A stretch of DNA of 64,000 nucleotides from G963666705 sp963666705. Its GTDB lineage: Bacteria; Pseudomonadota; Alphaproteobacteria; CADEGL01. The notes below the pieces were generated by a model. It was not told the DNA's origin. It was given only the letters and a program-made list of their open reading frames with translations, and did not search any database. The stretch lies in contig CAXXKO010000014.1 of the NCBI GenBank assembly GCA_963666705.2, positions 62,001 through 126,000 of the forward strand. The letters run 5' to 3'. The position numbers and the translations under genes are program-made. This document shows positions 26,237 through 35,425 of the stretch, piece after piece. The stretch's first letter is position 1; each line of letters starts with the position of its first letter.

Positions 26237-26974
26237 ATGCCCGTCTATACCAAGAGGCCCGCGGCCGAGAGCTACGGCCAGTCCGTCGGCATCCTGCTGC
26301 TCGAGCAGCGCTCGCCGTTCATCCCGGGCGACGTGGCCAACGCCGCCAGCTTCGGCTATCCCGTCATCTACAAGACCGTGGACGGCTTGCTGGGGGAGGC
26401 CTGCCTCAATGGCGCGCCCGAATTCAACGACAAGATAGCCGTGGCCGCGCGCGAGCTCGCGGCCCAGGGGGTGCGCGGCATCTCCTCGGACTGCGGCTTC
26501 ATGATCCAGTTCCAGGACGCGGTCGCCGAGGCGGTCGAGGTGCCTGTATGCATGTCGAGCCTCCTCCAGCTCCCGTTCATCGCCCGCACGCTGGCGCCCA
26601 CCCAGCCCATCGGTGTCATCACCGCCGATTCGACCCGGCTCTCGCTTCGGTTCCTCGAGCAGCATGGCCTCGAGCTGCCGCCCAACCCGCTGGTCATCCG
26701 CGGCATGCAGGACGAGCCCGAGTTCAAGACGGCCGTCTTCGAAGACAAGGGCACGCTCGATTCGGACCTCATCACCCAAGAGACCGCGAGCATCGCCGAA
26801 TCGATGGTCGCCGAGCACCCCGACATGGGCGCCATCCTCCTGGAATGCTCCATGCTGCCGCCCTACGCCAAGGCGGTGCAGGACGCCGTCGGCCTCCCCG
26901 TCTACGACTTCATCACGGCCATCGACTACCTCGAGGCGGGCACCCACCAGCGCGGCTACACCGGCGCCTATTAG
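26237..26974 (+). CDS. Aspartate/glutamate racemase-family protein
   Basis: 245 residues from ATG 26237, preceded by AAGGAG at a good distance. Two cysteines sit in the conserved positions: ISSDCGFMIQFQ and LLECSMLPPYA, the usual two-base catalytic pair of Asp/Glu racemases and maleate isomerase/hydantoin racemase relatives. GVITADSTRLSL is also typical. It interconverts or isomerises acidic substrates; the exact one is unresolved. With the D-aminoacylase nearby, a role in D-amino acid use is plausible. Confidence 0.78.
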   Translation: MPVYTKRPAAESYGQSVGILLLEQRSPFIPGDVANAASFGYPVIYKTVDGLLGEACLNGAPEFNDKIAVAARELAAQGVRGISSDCGFMIQFQDAVAEAVEVPVCMSSLLQLPFIARTLAPTQPIGVITADSTRLSLRFLEQHGLELPPNPLVIRGMQDEPEFKTAVFEDKGTLDSDLITQETASIAESMVAEHPDMGAILLECSMLPPYAKAVQDAVGLPVYDFITAIDYLEAGTHQRGYTGAY

Positions 26975-27355
26975 TAGGGGCTCGAGCCCGGCGCTTCGAG
27001 GCCTCTCCCCGGAAGGGCGAGGGGACAGGTGAATCGCGGGGCCAGGTCCTGAATTGGGAACGCCGTCTCGAAGCGCCGAGAAAACGCTTGACGGAACCGG
27101 ACGGAATCCCCTTATGCACAGAGACGGCCGCCGCGCTTCGCGCACGATGTCAAGGTTTGTCAAGATTCGGCACCAAATCGTCTAACCTTTTGATATTCAA
27201 CATTTCTATTGTGCCGCACCTTGACATTTCTTAACCAAATCCACGCCCGGACGGACACCGGGGAATGCCCGCGAGAGCGGCACGGAATCCTTCGCCCCCG
27301 AGGGCCGCGGTTCCTGTGCTAGGCTCCGGGCCAACGGGCGCATGAGGAGGAACCC
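26975..27355. other. Intergenic region with palindromic remnant and A/T-rich tract
   Basis: No gene is seen. Near 27000 a CCTCTCCCC...GAGGGGA hairpin resembles the REP-like repeats at 2.5-4.1 kb. At about 27140-27240 the sequence turns A/T-rich (AACCTTTTGATATTCAACATTTCT), a likely promoter region for the DapA-like gene at 27356; TTGACATTTCTTAACC contains a good -35-like TTGACA. Confidence 0.5.
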
Positions 27356-28276
27356 ATGCTGGTAGAATGGAGCCGGGTATTCCCGGCCGTCGTCACCCCC
27401 TTCAAGGACGACCTGTCGATCGATTTCGCCGCCCTGGAGGCGCATCTGGAGCGCCTGATCGCGGCCGGGGTGGGCGGCATCACGGTGACGGGGAGCGTGG
27501 GCGAGAACTACACCCTCTCGGCCGTGGAGAAGCGCGCCGTGGTGAAGACGGCGGTCGCGGTCTGCAAGGGCCGCCTGCCCATGCTGGCGGGCATCGCCGA
27601 GTTGACCACCGACCTCGCCCGAGCCTATGCCGAGGACAGCGCGGCCATGGGCGCCGACGGCCTCATGCTCCTGCCCGCCCTCGTCTACAAGGCCGACGCG
27701 ACGGAAGCCATGCGCCACTACCGCGCCGTGGCCGACGCCACTGGCCTGCCCATCATGATCTACAACAATCCCTGGGCCTACGGCGTCGACCTTGAGCCCC
27801 GGCACTACGCCGAGCTTGCGGACGAGCCCAAGTTCGTCGGCATCAAGGAATCCGCCACCGACATCACGCGCCTGCCGGAGACGCGGCGCCTCACGGGCGA
27901 CCGCTACATCATGTTCGCCGGCATCGACGATTACGTCATGGAAGGGGTGCTGCAGGGGGCGACGGCCTTTGTCTGCGGCTTCGTCAATGCCTTCCCGGAA
28001 GAATGCGTGACCCTTTTCGACCTGGCCCTCGAAGGGCGGTGGGAGGAGGCCATGGCCATCTACCGCTGGCTCCAGCCCATCTTCGCCTTCGACCACGACA
28101 TCAAGTTCGTGCAGCACATCAAGCTGTGTATGGCCATGGCGGGCCTGGGCGCGGAGCGCGTGCGCGCGCCGCGCTATATGCTCGAGGGCGAGGAGCGCGC
28201 CCGCGCCGAGGCCATCGTGCGGGCCGCGCTCGAGACGCGCCCCGCGCTTCCCGCGCGGGCGGCGGCGGCCGAATAG
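27356..28276 (+). CDS. DHDPS/N-acetylneuraminate lyase-family aldolase
   Basis: 306 residues, a TIM barrel of the DapA family. ITVTGSVGENYTLSAVEK replaces the usual GTTGE with GSVGE, PIMIYNNPWAYGVDL holds the catalytic Tyr, and FVGIKESATDITRL holds the Schiff-base Lys. True DapA has GTTGES, and the catabolic neighbours make a keto-acid aldolase or dehydratase more likely than lysine synthesis. Start ATG 27356 follows AGGAGGAACCC. Confidence 0.83.
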   Translation: MLVEWSRVFPAVVTPFKDDLSIDFAALEAHLERLIAAGVGGITVTGSVGENYTLSAVEKRAVVKTAVAVCKGRLPMLAGIAELTTDLARAYAEDSAAMGADGLMLLPALVYKADATEAMRHYRAVADATGLPIMIYNNPWAYGVDLEPRHYAELADEPKFVGIKESATDITRLPETRRLTGDRYIMFAGIDDYVMEGVLQGATAFVCGFVNAFPEECVTLFDLALEGRWEEAMAIYRWLQPIFAFDHDIKFVQHIKLCMAMAGLGAERVRAPRYMLEGEERARAEAIVRAALETRPALPARAAAAE

Positions 28277-28295
28277 GGCGCCCGCTTCGCGGCCA

Positions 28296-29894
28296 TCAGT
28301 CCCAGAGCAGGTTCCGGTAGGGCGCCTCGCCGTCGCCCTCGATGACCGGGAAGAGGGACGTCTCCCACGCGATATAGCCGCTCACATGCTCGCGCTCGTC
28401 ACCCGGCCGCTCGTCACTCAGAAGCCAGCGGTCGTCGCGGGGTGAGAGGGGCCGCCCGGGGCCGGCCTCGAGGGGGAGGCCAGCCGCCCGCCATGCATCG
28501 GTCCCGCCCGCGAGGACGCGGACCGGCCCGTTGGCGAGGGCCCCGGCCTCCGCCGCCGCGAGGATGGCGAGGGCGCCGTCCCCGGTGGTGAGGACGATCG
28601 GCCCCTCCCCTTCCGGCAGTCTGTCGAGCGCCGCGGCGAGGCCGGACCGCAAGGCCCAGTAGGCACCCGGCACATGGGCCTCGGCGTAGCCGTCCGAGGT
28701 ATCGAGGTCGATCGCCCGCGCCGCGTCCCGCGCCATCAGCTCGGCGAGGGCCGCCGGGTCGATCGCCTCGTGGGCGGCGTCGTCGAGGCCGAGGACGGTG
28801 CGCGCCTCCGGCCCCTTCTCGAGCGCCCCGCCGTCGAGCGCGCCGTCCAGCACGACGGCCTCGCACCACCCCATCTGCTGGAGCCATACGGCCGTGACGG
28901 CGGCGCGCACCCCGTCATCATCGACCAGCACGACCCGCGCGTTGAGCGTCGCGAAGTAGGAATCCGGGCTCATGATCAGGCGGCCCTCGGGTGCCGAGCG
29001 CGCGCCGGGCAGATGGCCGGCCTCGTATTCGTCCGTCCCGCGAACGTCGAAGAGGTAGGTGGTCCGGCCATCCTCGGCGCGCCAATCGGCGAGGGTCGCC
29101 GCATCGATACGCGCGATGCCGGCGCGCTCCCGCAACGCCTGGGCGCGCGGCCTGGCCGCCGCGAGCGCCGCCGCCGACGGCTTGGGCGCCAGCCGCGCGG
29201 CGCCGTGTTCCAGCGCTAAGCCGCGCAGGCGCCAGCCACGGGTCCCATCCCGCAGCACGAAGACCTCGTTGGGGACGCCCGCGCCCCGCAGGCCGAGGGC
29301 GCCGAGGATTCCCCGCGTTCGCGTCGCGCAGTTGACCGCCACCTTGGTGGTGGGCGACGGCACGAGGTCGTGGAAGCAGCGCAGGAGGTCCGGCCCCGGC
29401 GCATCGATGCCGCCGGGGATGGCCATCTTCCGGTATTCGTCGGGCGGGCGGCTGTCGAGGACGACCCAGTCCTCGCCGGCATCGAGGGCGGCCTTGAGGT
29501 CGTCGGGCAGAATCCCGCGCGGCTTGCCGTGATGCTCGGCGAAGCCGGCAAAGCCTTTGACGGGCACTTCGAGCTCCCCATGGAGGCGGTGGCCCGCGGC
29601 CTCCCAGGCCACGGCGCCGCCGTCGAGTATGGAGGTGTCGCCGTAGCCGAGGCCCTCGAGGCGGGCCGCCGCCAGCGCGGCGTATCCCTCACCGCCGTCG
29701 GTCAGCACGATGCGGGTGCCCCGCCTCGGCACCAGGGCGTCGATATGGCGCTCGAGCTGGCCGAGGGGCAGGTTGATGGCCCGAAGCGGGTGACCGGCGC
29801 CGTAGGGCACGACCTCGCGCACGTCGAGCAGGGCGAGCTCGCCCCTGCCCGCCAACATGGCCTCGAGCTCCCGGGGCGTGACTGTACGGCTCAT
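28296..29894 (-). CDS. Four-domain rhodanese protein with one catalytic cysteine
   Basis: 532 residues built from four rhodanese-like domains. Each begins with a D(V/S/L)R or DLDT-type strand: LLDVREVVPYGAGHP, VVLDSRPPDEYRKM, LFDVRGTDEYEAGH and AIDLDTSDGYAEAH. Only the second has an active-site cysteine (VNCATRTRG); the loops of domains 1, 3 and 4 read LTDGGEG, LVDDDGV and LTTGDGA. Expected sulfurtransferase activity is limited to domain 2, the others being structural. The start at 29894 (MSRTVTPREL) is chosen by homology; the frame extends upstream. It follows the Ldh2-like gene by 52 bp in the same direction. Confidence 0.83.
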   Translation of the reverse strand: MSRTVTPRELEAMLAGRGELALLDVREVVPYGAGHPLRAINLPLGQLERHIDALVPRRGTRIVLTDGGEGYAALAAARLEGLGYGDTSILDGGAVAWEAAGHRLHGELEVPVKGFAGFAEHHGKPRGILPDDLKAALDAGEDWVVLDSRPPDEYRKMAIPGGIDAPGPDLLRCFHDLVPSPTTKVAVNCATRTRGILGALGLRGAGVPNEVFVLRDGTRGWRLRGLALEHGAARLAPKPSAAALAAARPRAQALRERAGIARIDAATLADWRAEDGRTTYLFDVRGTDEYEAGHLPGARSAPEGRLIMSPDSYFATLNARVVLVDDDGVRAAVTAVWLQQMGWCEAVVLDGALDGGALEKGPEARTVLGLDDAAHEAIDPAALAELMARDAARAIDLDTSDGYAEAHVPGAYWALRSGLAAALDRLPEGEGPIVLTTGDGALAILAAAEAGALANGPVRVLAGGTDAWRAAGLPLEAGPGRPLSPRDDRWLLSDERPGDEREHVSGYIAWETSLFPVIEGDGEAPYRNLLWD

Positions 29895-29946
29895 GGCTCG
29901 ATCCCTCCCATCCAGGCGCTGGTGTCCTGGCTCCCAGGCGTGCGGG

Positions 29947-31005
29947 TCAGGCCGGCATATCGACGCCGAGCCGCGCGGCGTGCTCGGCGGCCAGGCTCCA
30001 GGTGGCCTCCAGCATCTCGATGCCATCGGCGAGGCTGCGCGCGCGGCTGGCGTAGGTGCGCTCGCCCGGGATGCGAACGACATCGACGCCGGGGGCGGTG
30101 CGTGACGCGCGCACCTCGTCGAGATAGGCGCTCGCCGACCGGCGGAAGGTGTCCGCGTCGCCGAAAGCGGCCGGATCGACGGCCATGAAGAGGTGCCCGC
30201 GCCGCCCCTTGTTCGCTTCGTCGGTGTGCCAGCCCTCGATGGCGTCGCCCACCTCGCCACCCACCAAGGGTCCCGAGAGGAGGGCGACGCAGAGGCCGAG
30301 CCCGAAGCCCTTGGCGCCCGCGAGGGGGGCGATGGCCCCGTCCCTGATGGCGGCCGCCTCGGTGGTCGGCCGGCCTTGCACATCGACGCCCGAGCCCGCC
30401 GGCACATGCTCGCCATGATAGGCCGCCTGGCGGATGCGGGAGGCCGAGAGAGCGCTCGTCGACATGTCGAGGAGCACCGGGGCCGCGTCCGCCGTCGGCA
30501 CGGCGATGGCGATCGGGTTGGTGCCGAGCTTGCGCTCGACACCGCCATGGGGATGGACGAGGGAGGCCGCCGCCGAGAACACGAGGCCGACCACGCCCGC
30601 GCGCGCCATGAGGTCGGCGTAGTAGCCGATCATGTAGATATCGGCGCCGTTGACGAGGCCGACGGTGGCGGTGCCGGCCTCGCGCGCCTTGCGGATGGCG
30701 AGCTCGGTGGCGAAGACGGCGCCGGGCTGGCCCGGCCCCCGGTGGCCGTCGACCAGGGCGGTGGCGGCCCCCTCCTTCACGACCTCCGGCCGGCCGGCGC
30801 CATCGATGGTGCCGCGGGCCAAGTCTTCGAGCATGCTGAAGAGGTGATCGAGGCCCTGTAGGCCGATGCCGCGCAGGTCGGCCTCGAGGAACACCTCGGC
30901 CGCCTCCCGCGCGTTGACCTCCGTGCACCCCGCGGCCTGCAAGAGGCGCTCCATGAGGCCGCGCAAGACCTCGGGCTCGACAATACGCGTTGGGCGCTCC
31001 GACAT
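29947..31005 (-). CDS. Ldh2-family malate/L-lactate/ureidoglycolate dehydrogenase
   Basis: 352 residues. Landmarks are EADLRGIGLQGLDHL, ALVDGHRGPGQPGAVFA, a central ADIYMIGYYADLMARAGVVG, then GTNPIAIAVPTADAAPVLLDMSTSA in short pieces, and the C-terminal KGFGLGLCVALLSGPLVGG. The family reduces 2-keto acids with NAD(P)H using a distinct fold (YlbC/AllD/ComC type). In this family the hallmark motif is HGxxR-like near the N-terminus, here represented by RGIGLQG, so the catalytic pattern departs somewhat from AllD. It lies 17 bp downstream of the M24 gene on the same transcript. Confidence 0.83.
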   Translation of the reverse strand: MSERPTRIVEPEVLRGLMERLLQAAGCTEVNAREAAEVFLEADLRGIGLQGLDHLFSMLEDLARGTIDGAGRPEVVKEGAATALVDGHRGPGQPGAVFATELAIRKAREAGTATVGLVNGADIYMIGYYADLMARAGVVGLVFSAAASLVHPHGGVERKLGTNPIAIAVPTADAAPVLLDMSTSALSASRIRQAAYHGEHVPAGSGVDVQGRPTTEAAAIRDGAIAPLAGAKGFGLGLCVALLSGPLVGGEVGDAIEGWHTDEANKGRRGHLFMAVDPAAFGDADTFRRSASAYLDEVRASRTAPGVDVVRIPGERTYASRARSLADGIEMLEATWSLAAEHAARLGVDMPA

Positions 31006-31022
31006 GGTGCTGGTCTCCTCCT

Positions 31023-32180
31023 TCAGGCGGTGAAGATGCGGCGTTCGAGGGTGTTGAAGGACTCGCAGCCCGTGGCCGTCACCCGGATGACCTCGGAGAT
31101 GCCGACGGACGCCTTGCCGGGGATCTGCAGGAACGGAATCAGGTGGAAGCACATGTTCTCCCTGAATAGCCGCTCGTCCCCCGGCTTGATGTCGATGATG
31201 TGGCCCTCGCCCCAGCCCGGGGTGCAGGCGATGCCCATGCCGTAGCCGAAGCGGGTGTAATGGGTCGCGCCGAAGCTGTTGCGGGCGATCACGGCGCGGG
31301 CCGCCGCATCCGCCTCGCCCGTGGACACGCCGGGGGCGATCAGTGCCTTGGCCGCCACCGTGGCTTCGTTCACCAGGTCCCCGGCCTCGCGCATATCGGG
31401 CGTGGGCGAGCCCACGACCACGGTGCGCATCATGGGCGCGTTGTAGCGGTGGACGGTGGCGCCGACCTCGAAGAAGACGCAGTCGTCGGCGCGGATCGTA
31501 CGGTCGCGCCAGGTGGCATGGCTCACGAAGGAGCGCGGGCCGGACACCACGAAGGGCTGCATGGATGGGTAGTGCCCACCGGCGCGCAGCATGCCGCCAT
31601 AGACCTCGGCCGCGACCTCTGCCTCGGTGACGCCGGCGGCCACCGCCGCGATGCCGGCCCGCATGCCGGCCTCGGTCGCGCGCGCGGCGCGGGCGATCAT
31701 CTCGATCTCGGGCGGCGACTTGATGACGCGCCCCTCCTCGACGATCCAGGAGCAGTCGACGAACGTGGCGTCCGGGCACCGCGCGAGAAGCGCGTCCTGC
31801 TCGTGGCCGCGGAAGAAGTAGCTCACGCGCTCGTAGCCGATGCGCGCGGCGGCGAGGCCGAATTCGGCGAGTGCCGCGGCGAGCACCGCCATCGGCTCCT
31901 CGTCGTCGTCGAAGGGGCGGCTCAGCGCGACCCAGGTATCGGTATCGACGACCGTGTCCTCGGCCCGGCGCGTCGCCATGAAGGGCTCGCCATCGGCCGG
32001 CACCACGAGGCCGGCAAAATACCACAGGCCCTGGGTCTCGTATCCGGTCAGGTAGAACAGGTTCTCGGGCGTCGTCACCAGCATGGCGTCGACGCCGCGC
32101 TCGTCCATACGCGCGCGCAGGGCGGCGAGCCGCCGGTCGAATTCGGCCATGGGGAAAACGAGGTCTTCGCGGCGGCGCAT
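31023..32180 (-). CDS. M24-family creatinase/ectoine hydrolase-like protein lacking metal ligands
   Basis: 385 residues from ATG 32180 (MRRREDLVFP). The N-terminal creatinase domain (ENLFYLTGYETQGLWYF) is followed by the pita-bread fold. Metal-binding Asp residues of aminopeptidase P are replaced: FFEVGATVHRYNAPMMRT has Glu and Asn where the peptidases have Asp. This pattern (E..GA..RY.AP..RT, and GEGHIIDIKPGDERL, NMCFHLIPFLQ) is that of creatinase and ectoine hydrolase DoeA, metal-free hydrolases of small amides. I favour an amidohydrolase of that type. It is first of a three-gene operon with Ldh2 and rhodanese. Confidence 0.8.
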   Translation of the reverse strand: MRRREDLVFPMAEFDRRLAALRARMDERGVDAMLVTTPENLFYLTGYETQGLWYFAGLVVPADGEPFMATRRAEDTVVDTDTWVALSRPFDDDEEPMAVLAAALAEFGLAAARIGYERVSYFFRGHEQDALLARCPDATFVDCSWIVEEGRVIKSPPEIEMIARAARATEAGMRAGIAAVAAGVTEAEVAAEVYGGMLRAGGHYPSMQPFVVSGPRSFVSHATWRDRTIRADDCVFFEVGATVHRYNAPMMRTVVVGSPTPDMREAGDLVNEATVAAKALIAPGVSTGEADAAARAVIARNSFGATHYTRFGYGMGIACTPGWGEGHIIDIKPGDERLFRENMCFHLIPFLQIPGKASVGISEVIRVTATGCESFNTLERRIFTA

Positions 32181-32272
32181 CGCCAGTCTCCCTCTATGTG
32201 ATAGATTTGCCCCAGGGCGTTGGGAGCGAGACAAACCTAGCAGCCGCGCGGCGAGTGCGCCACGGGGATCGG

Positions 32273-33495
32273 ATGACGGAGCCAAAGCAGACGACGATCC
32301 TCCGCCGCGGCCTGGGCGCCGTGCCCCGCACGGTGTGGGCATTGGGCATAGTCAGCCTCTTCATGGACGCCTCCTCCAAGCTCGTCCACAGCCTGCTGCC
32401 GGTGTTCCTCGTCACCGCGCTTGGCGCCAGTGCCCTGTCCGTGGGGCTGATCGAGGGGGTCGCCGAGGCGACGGCCAACATCACCAAGGTCTTCTCGGGC
32501 GCGCTCAGCGACTACCTCGGCCGGCGCAAGGCACTGACCGTGATCGGCTACGGCCTCGCCGCCGCCACCAAGCCGCTGTTCCCCCTCGCGGACTCCGTCG
32601 CCTTGGTCTTCACCGCCCGCTTCATCGACCGTATCGGCAAGGGCATCCGGGGGGCGCCCCGGGACGCGCTCATCGCCGACGTCACGCCGGCGCACGCGCG
32701 CGGCGCGGCCTACGGCCTCCGGCAGTCGCTCGATACGGTGGGCGCGGTGGCCGGGCCACTGCTGGCGATCGCTTTCATGCTCCTGCTCGAGGACGATATC
32801 CGTACCGTGCTGTGGATCGCCCTCGTCCCGGCCGGAATCGCGGTCGCCGTCCTCGTCTACGGCGTGCGCGAGCCACCCAGAACCGACAACGCCCGAGCCG
32901 CGCGCCAGCCCATTCGCGCCGCCCACCTGCGCCGGCTGGGGTCGGACTACTGGTGGCTGCTCGCCATCGCCGGCGTGCTGGCCATGGCCCGCTTCAGCAA
33001 GGCCTTCCTGATCCTGCGCGCCGGCGACGTCGGCCTGGCCATCGCCTTCGTGCCGGTGGTGATGGTGGTGATGAACGTGGTCTACGCCCTCTCCGCCTAC
33101 CCGGCCGGGCGCCTATCGGACGCGGTTGGCCGGCGCGGGCTGCTGGCTTGCGGCGTGGCCCTGCTGATCGCCGGCGACGTGGTGCTGGCGCTCGCCCCCG
33201 ATTTCCAGGTGGTGATGGGCGGCGTGGTGCTCTGGGGCCTACATATGGGCCTCACCCAGGGCATCTTCGCGGCCATGGTGGCGGACATGGCGCCTGAAGC
33301 GCTGCGGGCACGGCGTTCGGCATCTTCAACCTCGCCGACGGGGCCGCGCTGCTGCTGGCGAGCGCGCTCGCCGGCTGGCTGTGGGACGCCCACGGCCCGG
33401 CGGCCACCTTCGCCGCCGGCGCCGTCTTTGCGGCCCTGGCGCTCGCGGGCCTCCTCGCCGCCTGGCGGCGCCTCGCGCGCCGCGCCCCTACTTGA
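32273..33495 (+). pseudogene. MFS transporter gene with single-base frameshift
   Basis: The frame from ATG 32273 encodes a normal MFS protein. LSDYLGRRKALTVIGYG is the signature loop, and DRIGKGIRGAPRDALIAD is typical of the MdtG/quinolone-resistance-like group. After LEALR-type sequence near 33305-33308 the frame leaves the transmembrane pattern. Restoring one G in the run at 33306-33308 gives GTAFGIFNLADGAALLLA and further TM segments to a stop at 33495 (about 407 residues). So a single base is missing, by mutation or sequencing error. The native end overlaps the convergent M20 gene by 8 bp. Confidence 0.75.
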
Positions 33496-34672
33496 CCAGG
33501 ACGGTCTCGACGAGGCGCGCCCAGTAGCTCGCACCCACGGGCAGGGCCTCGTCGTTGAAGTCGTAGTGGGGGCTGTGCAGGCGCCGGTCGCCCGCGTCCG
33601 AGCCGTTGCCCATCCAAATGTAGCAGCCGGGCTTGGCTAGCAGCATGAAGGCGAAATCCTCCGAGCCCATGGTCGGGGTGGGATCGCGGTTCACGTTCTC
33701 CAAACCCACCACATCGACCGCCGCCGCGGCGGCGATCTCGGTCTCGGCCTCGGAATTGACCGTGGCGGGATAGCGCCGCTCGTACCGCATCTCGAATTCG
33801 GCGCCCATGGCCTGGCAGATTCCGGCGGCGATGCGCCGCATGGCCGGCTCGATTCCGTCCTGGACCTCGGGCTTGAAGCTTCGCGTGGTGCCGCGCAGGA
33901 CGACTTCCTCGGGAATCACGTTCCAGGTGTCGCCGCCGTGGATCTGGGTCACGCTGACCACCGCCGCCTCGAAGGGATTGGTGTTGCGGCTGGCGATGGT
34001 CTGCCATGCGCTCACCAACTTGGCGGCGGAGACGACCGCATCGACGCCCTGGTGCGGCATGGCGGCGTGGCTGCCCTTGCCCTTCACCTTGGCCTCGAAA
34101 ATATCGAAGGCCGCCATCATGGGGCCGGCGCGCACGGCGAAGCTGCCGACGGGGGCGCCGGGCCAATTGTGCAGGCCATAGACCGCATCGACGGGAAACT
34201 TCTCGAACAGGCCCTCATCGACCATGACCCGGCCGCCGCCCTCGTTCTCCTCGGCGGGCTGGAAGATGAACCGCACCGTGCCGCCGAAGTTGCGCGTCTC
34301 GGCCAGATACTTGGCGGCGCCGAGCAGCATGGTGGTGTGGCCGTCGTGGCCGCAGGCGTGCATGCGCCCCTCGTGCCGGCCCTCGTCGACCGACTTGTGG
34401 TCGAAATCGTTGGCCTCGCGGATGTGCAGCGCGTCCATGTCGGCGCGCAGGCCGATGGCCCGGCCGCCGCCGTCGGCGTTGCCCTCGAGGGTGCCGACCA
34501 CGCCCGTGCCCGCGAGTCCGCGATGGACCTCGATGCCGAAGGATTCGAGCTTGGCGGCAACGGTGTCGGCGGTGCGCGTCTCCTCGAAAGCCGTCTCGGG
34601 ATGAGCGTGGATGTCGCGCCGCCATTCCGCCATCTCGGGCTGGAACTCCGCGATCCGGTTGATGATGGCCAT
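33488..34672 (-). CDS. M20D-family amidohydrolase (hippurate/indole-acetyl-amino-acid hydrolase type)
   Basis: 394 residues from ATG 34672, AAGGGG upstream. Metal-binding motifs are RADMDALHI, GRMHACGHDGHTTMLLGAA (Cys and His ligands) and QPAEENEGGGRVM. The C-terminal PTMGSEDFAFMLLAKPGCYI carries the last metal ligand region. M20D enzymes hydrolyse N-acyl or N-benzoyl amino acids and related amides, again consistent with catabolism of acylated amino acids in this region. It is convergent with the broken MFS gene. A mobile cluster starts 102 bp upstream of its start codon. Confidence 0.88.
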   Translation of the reverse strand: MAIINRIAEFQPEMAEWRRDIHAHPETAFEETRTADTVAAKLESFGIEVHRGLAGTGVVGTLEGNADGGGRAIGLRADMDALHIREANDFDHKSVDEGRHEGRMHACGHDGHTTMLLGAAKYLAETRNFGGTVRFIFQPAEENEGGGRVMVDEGLFEKFPVDAVYGLHNWPGAPVGSFAVRAGPMMAAFDIFEAKVKGKGSHAAMPHQGVDAVVSAAKLVSAWQTIASRNTNPFEAAVVSVTQIHGGDTWNVIPEEVVLRGTTRSFKPEVQDGIEPAMRRIAAGICQAMGAEFEMRYERRYPATVNSEAETEIAAAAAVDVVGLENVNRDPTPTMGSEDFAFMLLAKPGCYIWMGNGSDAGDRRLHSPHYDFNDEALPVGASYWARLVETVLVK

Positions 34673-34774
34673 GTGGTACCCCTTCTCGGCTGGCTGACCC
34701 GATTCTCGATTTCGCCGCAGCTTATCAGTGGCCCGCCCGACCACTCAACACGGCACATTGGAATATGGACGCTA

Positions 34775-35425
34775 GTACCCACTTTCATAATTCCGTGTGC
34801 CATACGACGGCGCCCCGAGGTTCCCGGCTAGGAGGGTGGCGCGCCGTGATGCCGGGGCATCACAAGCGGCGCGCGACGACGTCCGGGGGCCTCGGGGCGC
34901 CGCCCTTCGGGTCGCTTTTCCCGCCCCCTCGGGGTGTCGGGGATGCTTGACGATGCCCCGGCATCGCCGGCGCACCCCCTCCTACCGAGGAGACGGGAAA
35001 AGCGATCGTATGGCACACGGAATTCGCCTGGGACGCCGCCCGAGGTACAACCGACATGGCTTGGGTCCCGGGCCACGGCGCCGCAGTCGTGGGCGCGAGA
35101 GCGCGTTCCCGCGCATCGGCCCCAGGGCGGCCTTGGCCTTGCGAATCTTGGCCGGAGTCAGACGCTTGCCGTGTCCCGCGCCCCCCATCGGCCGCGATGG
35201 CCGACCGATCGAGACTCGTCCAGATCGAGCTTCGGTCCCCGCGCTTTGCTGGTGGGCGTCAGACGGTGGCCTGCTGCCGAGGCGTCATGGCCGTGAACGA
35301 GGAACGGGCAAAACGTCCAGGCGCCACATGGCCGAGCTTGAGGCCAGCCCCGCCCGTGCCGGGACAGGGCCCTCGCCGAACGACCCCGACAGCGCCGCGA
35401 GAAGGCGCCGGACGAAAGTGGGTAC
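34775..35425. mobile_element. MITE-like element copy 2, enlarged with about 400 bp of extra DNA
   Basis: The ends are GTACCCACTTTC and GAAAGTGGGTAC inside CTAG/TA targets (34772-34775 and 35425-35428). Positions 34775-35025 match the 264-bp element at 221-484 in reverse orientation, including both internal palindromes and the CACACGGAATT segment. The copy then loses the terminal ATGATAGTGGGTAC and continues with about 400 bp of unrelated GC-rich DNA before a fresh terminal repeat. I recognise no gene in the added part. It looks like a MITE that captured flanking DNA. The stretch 34673-34774 before it is plain intergenic sequence. Confidence 0.75.

Noticed and set aside
35026..35425. Small open frames inside the enlarged MITE
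   Set aside because: None has a plausible start context or domain; composition alone explains them.
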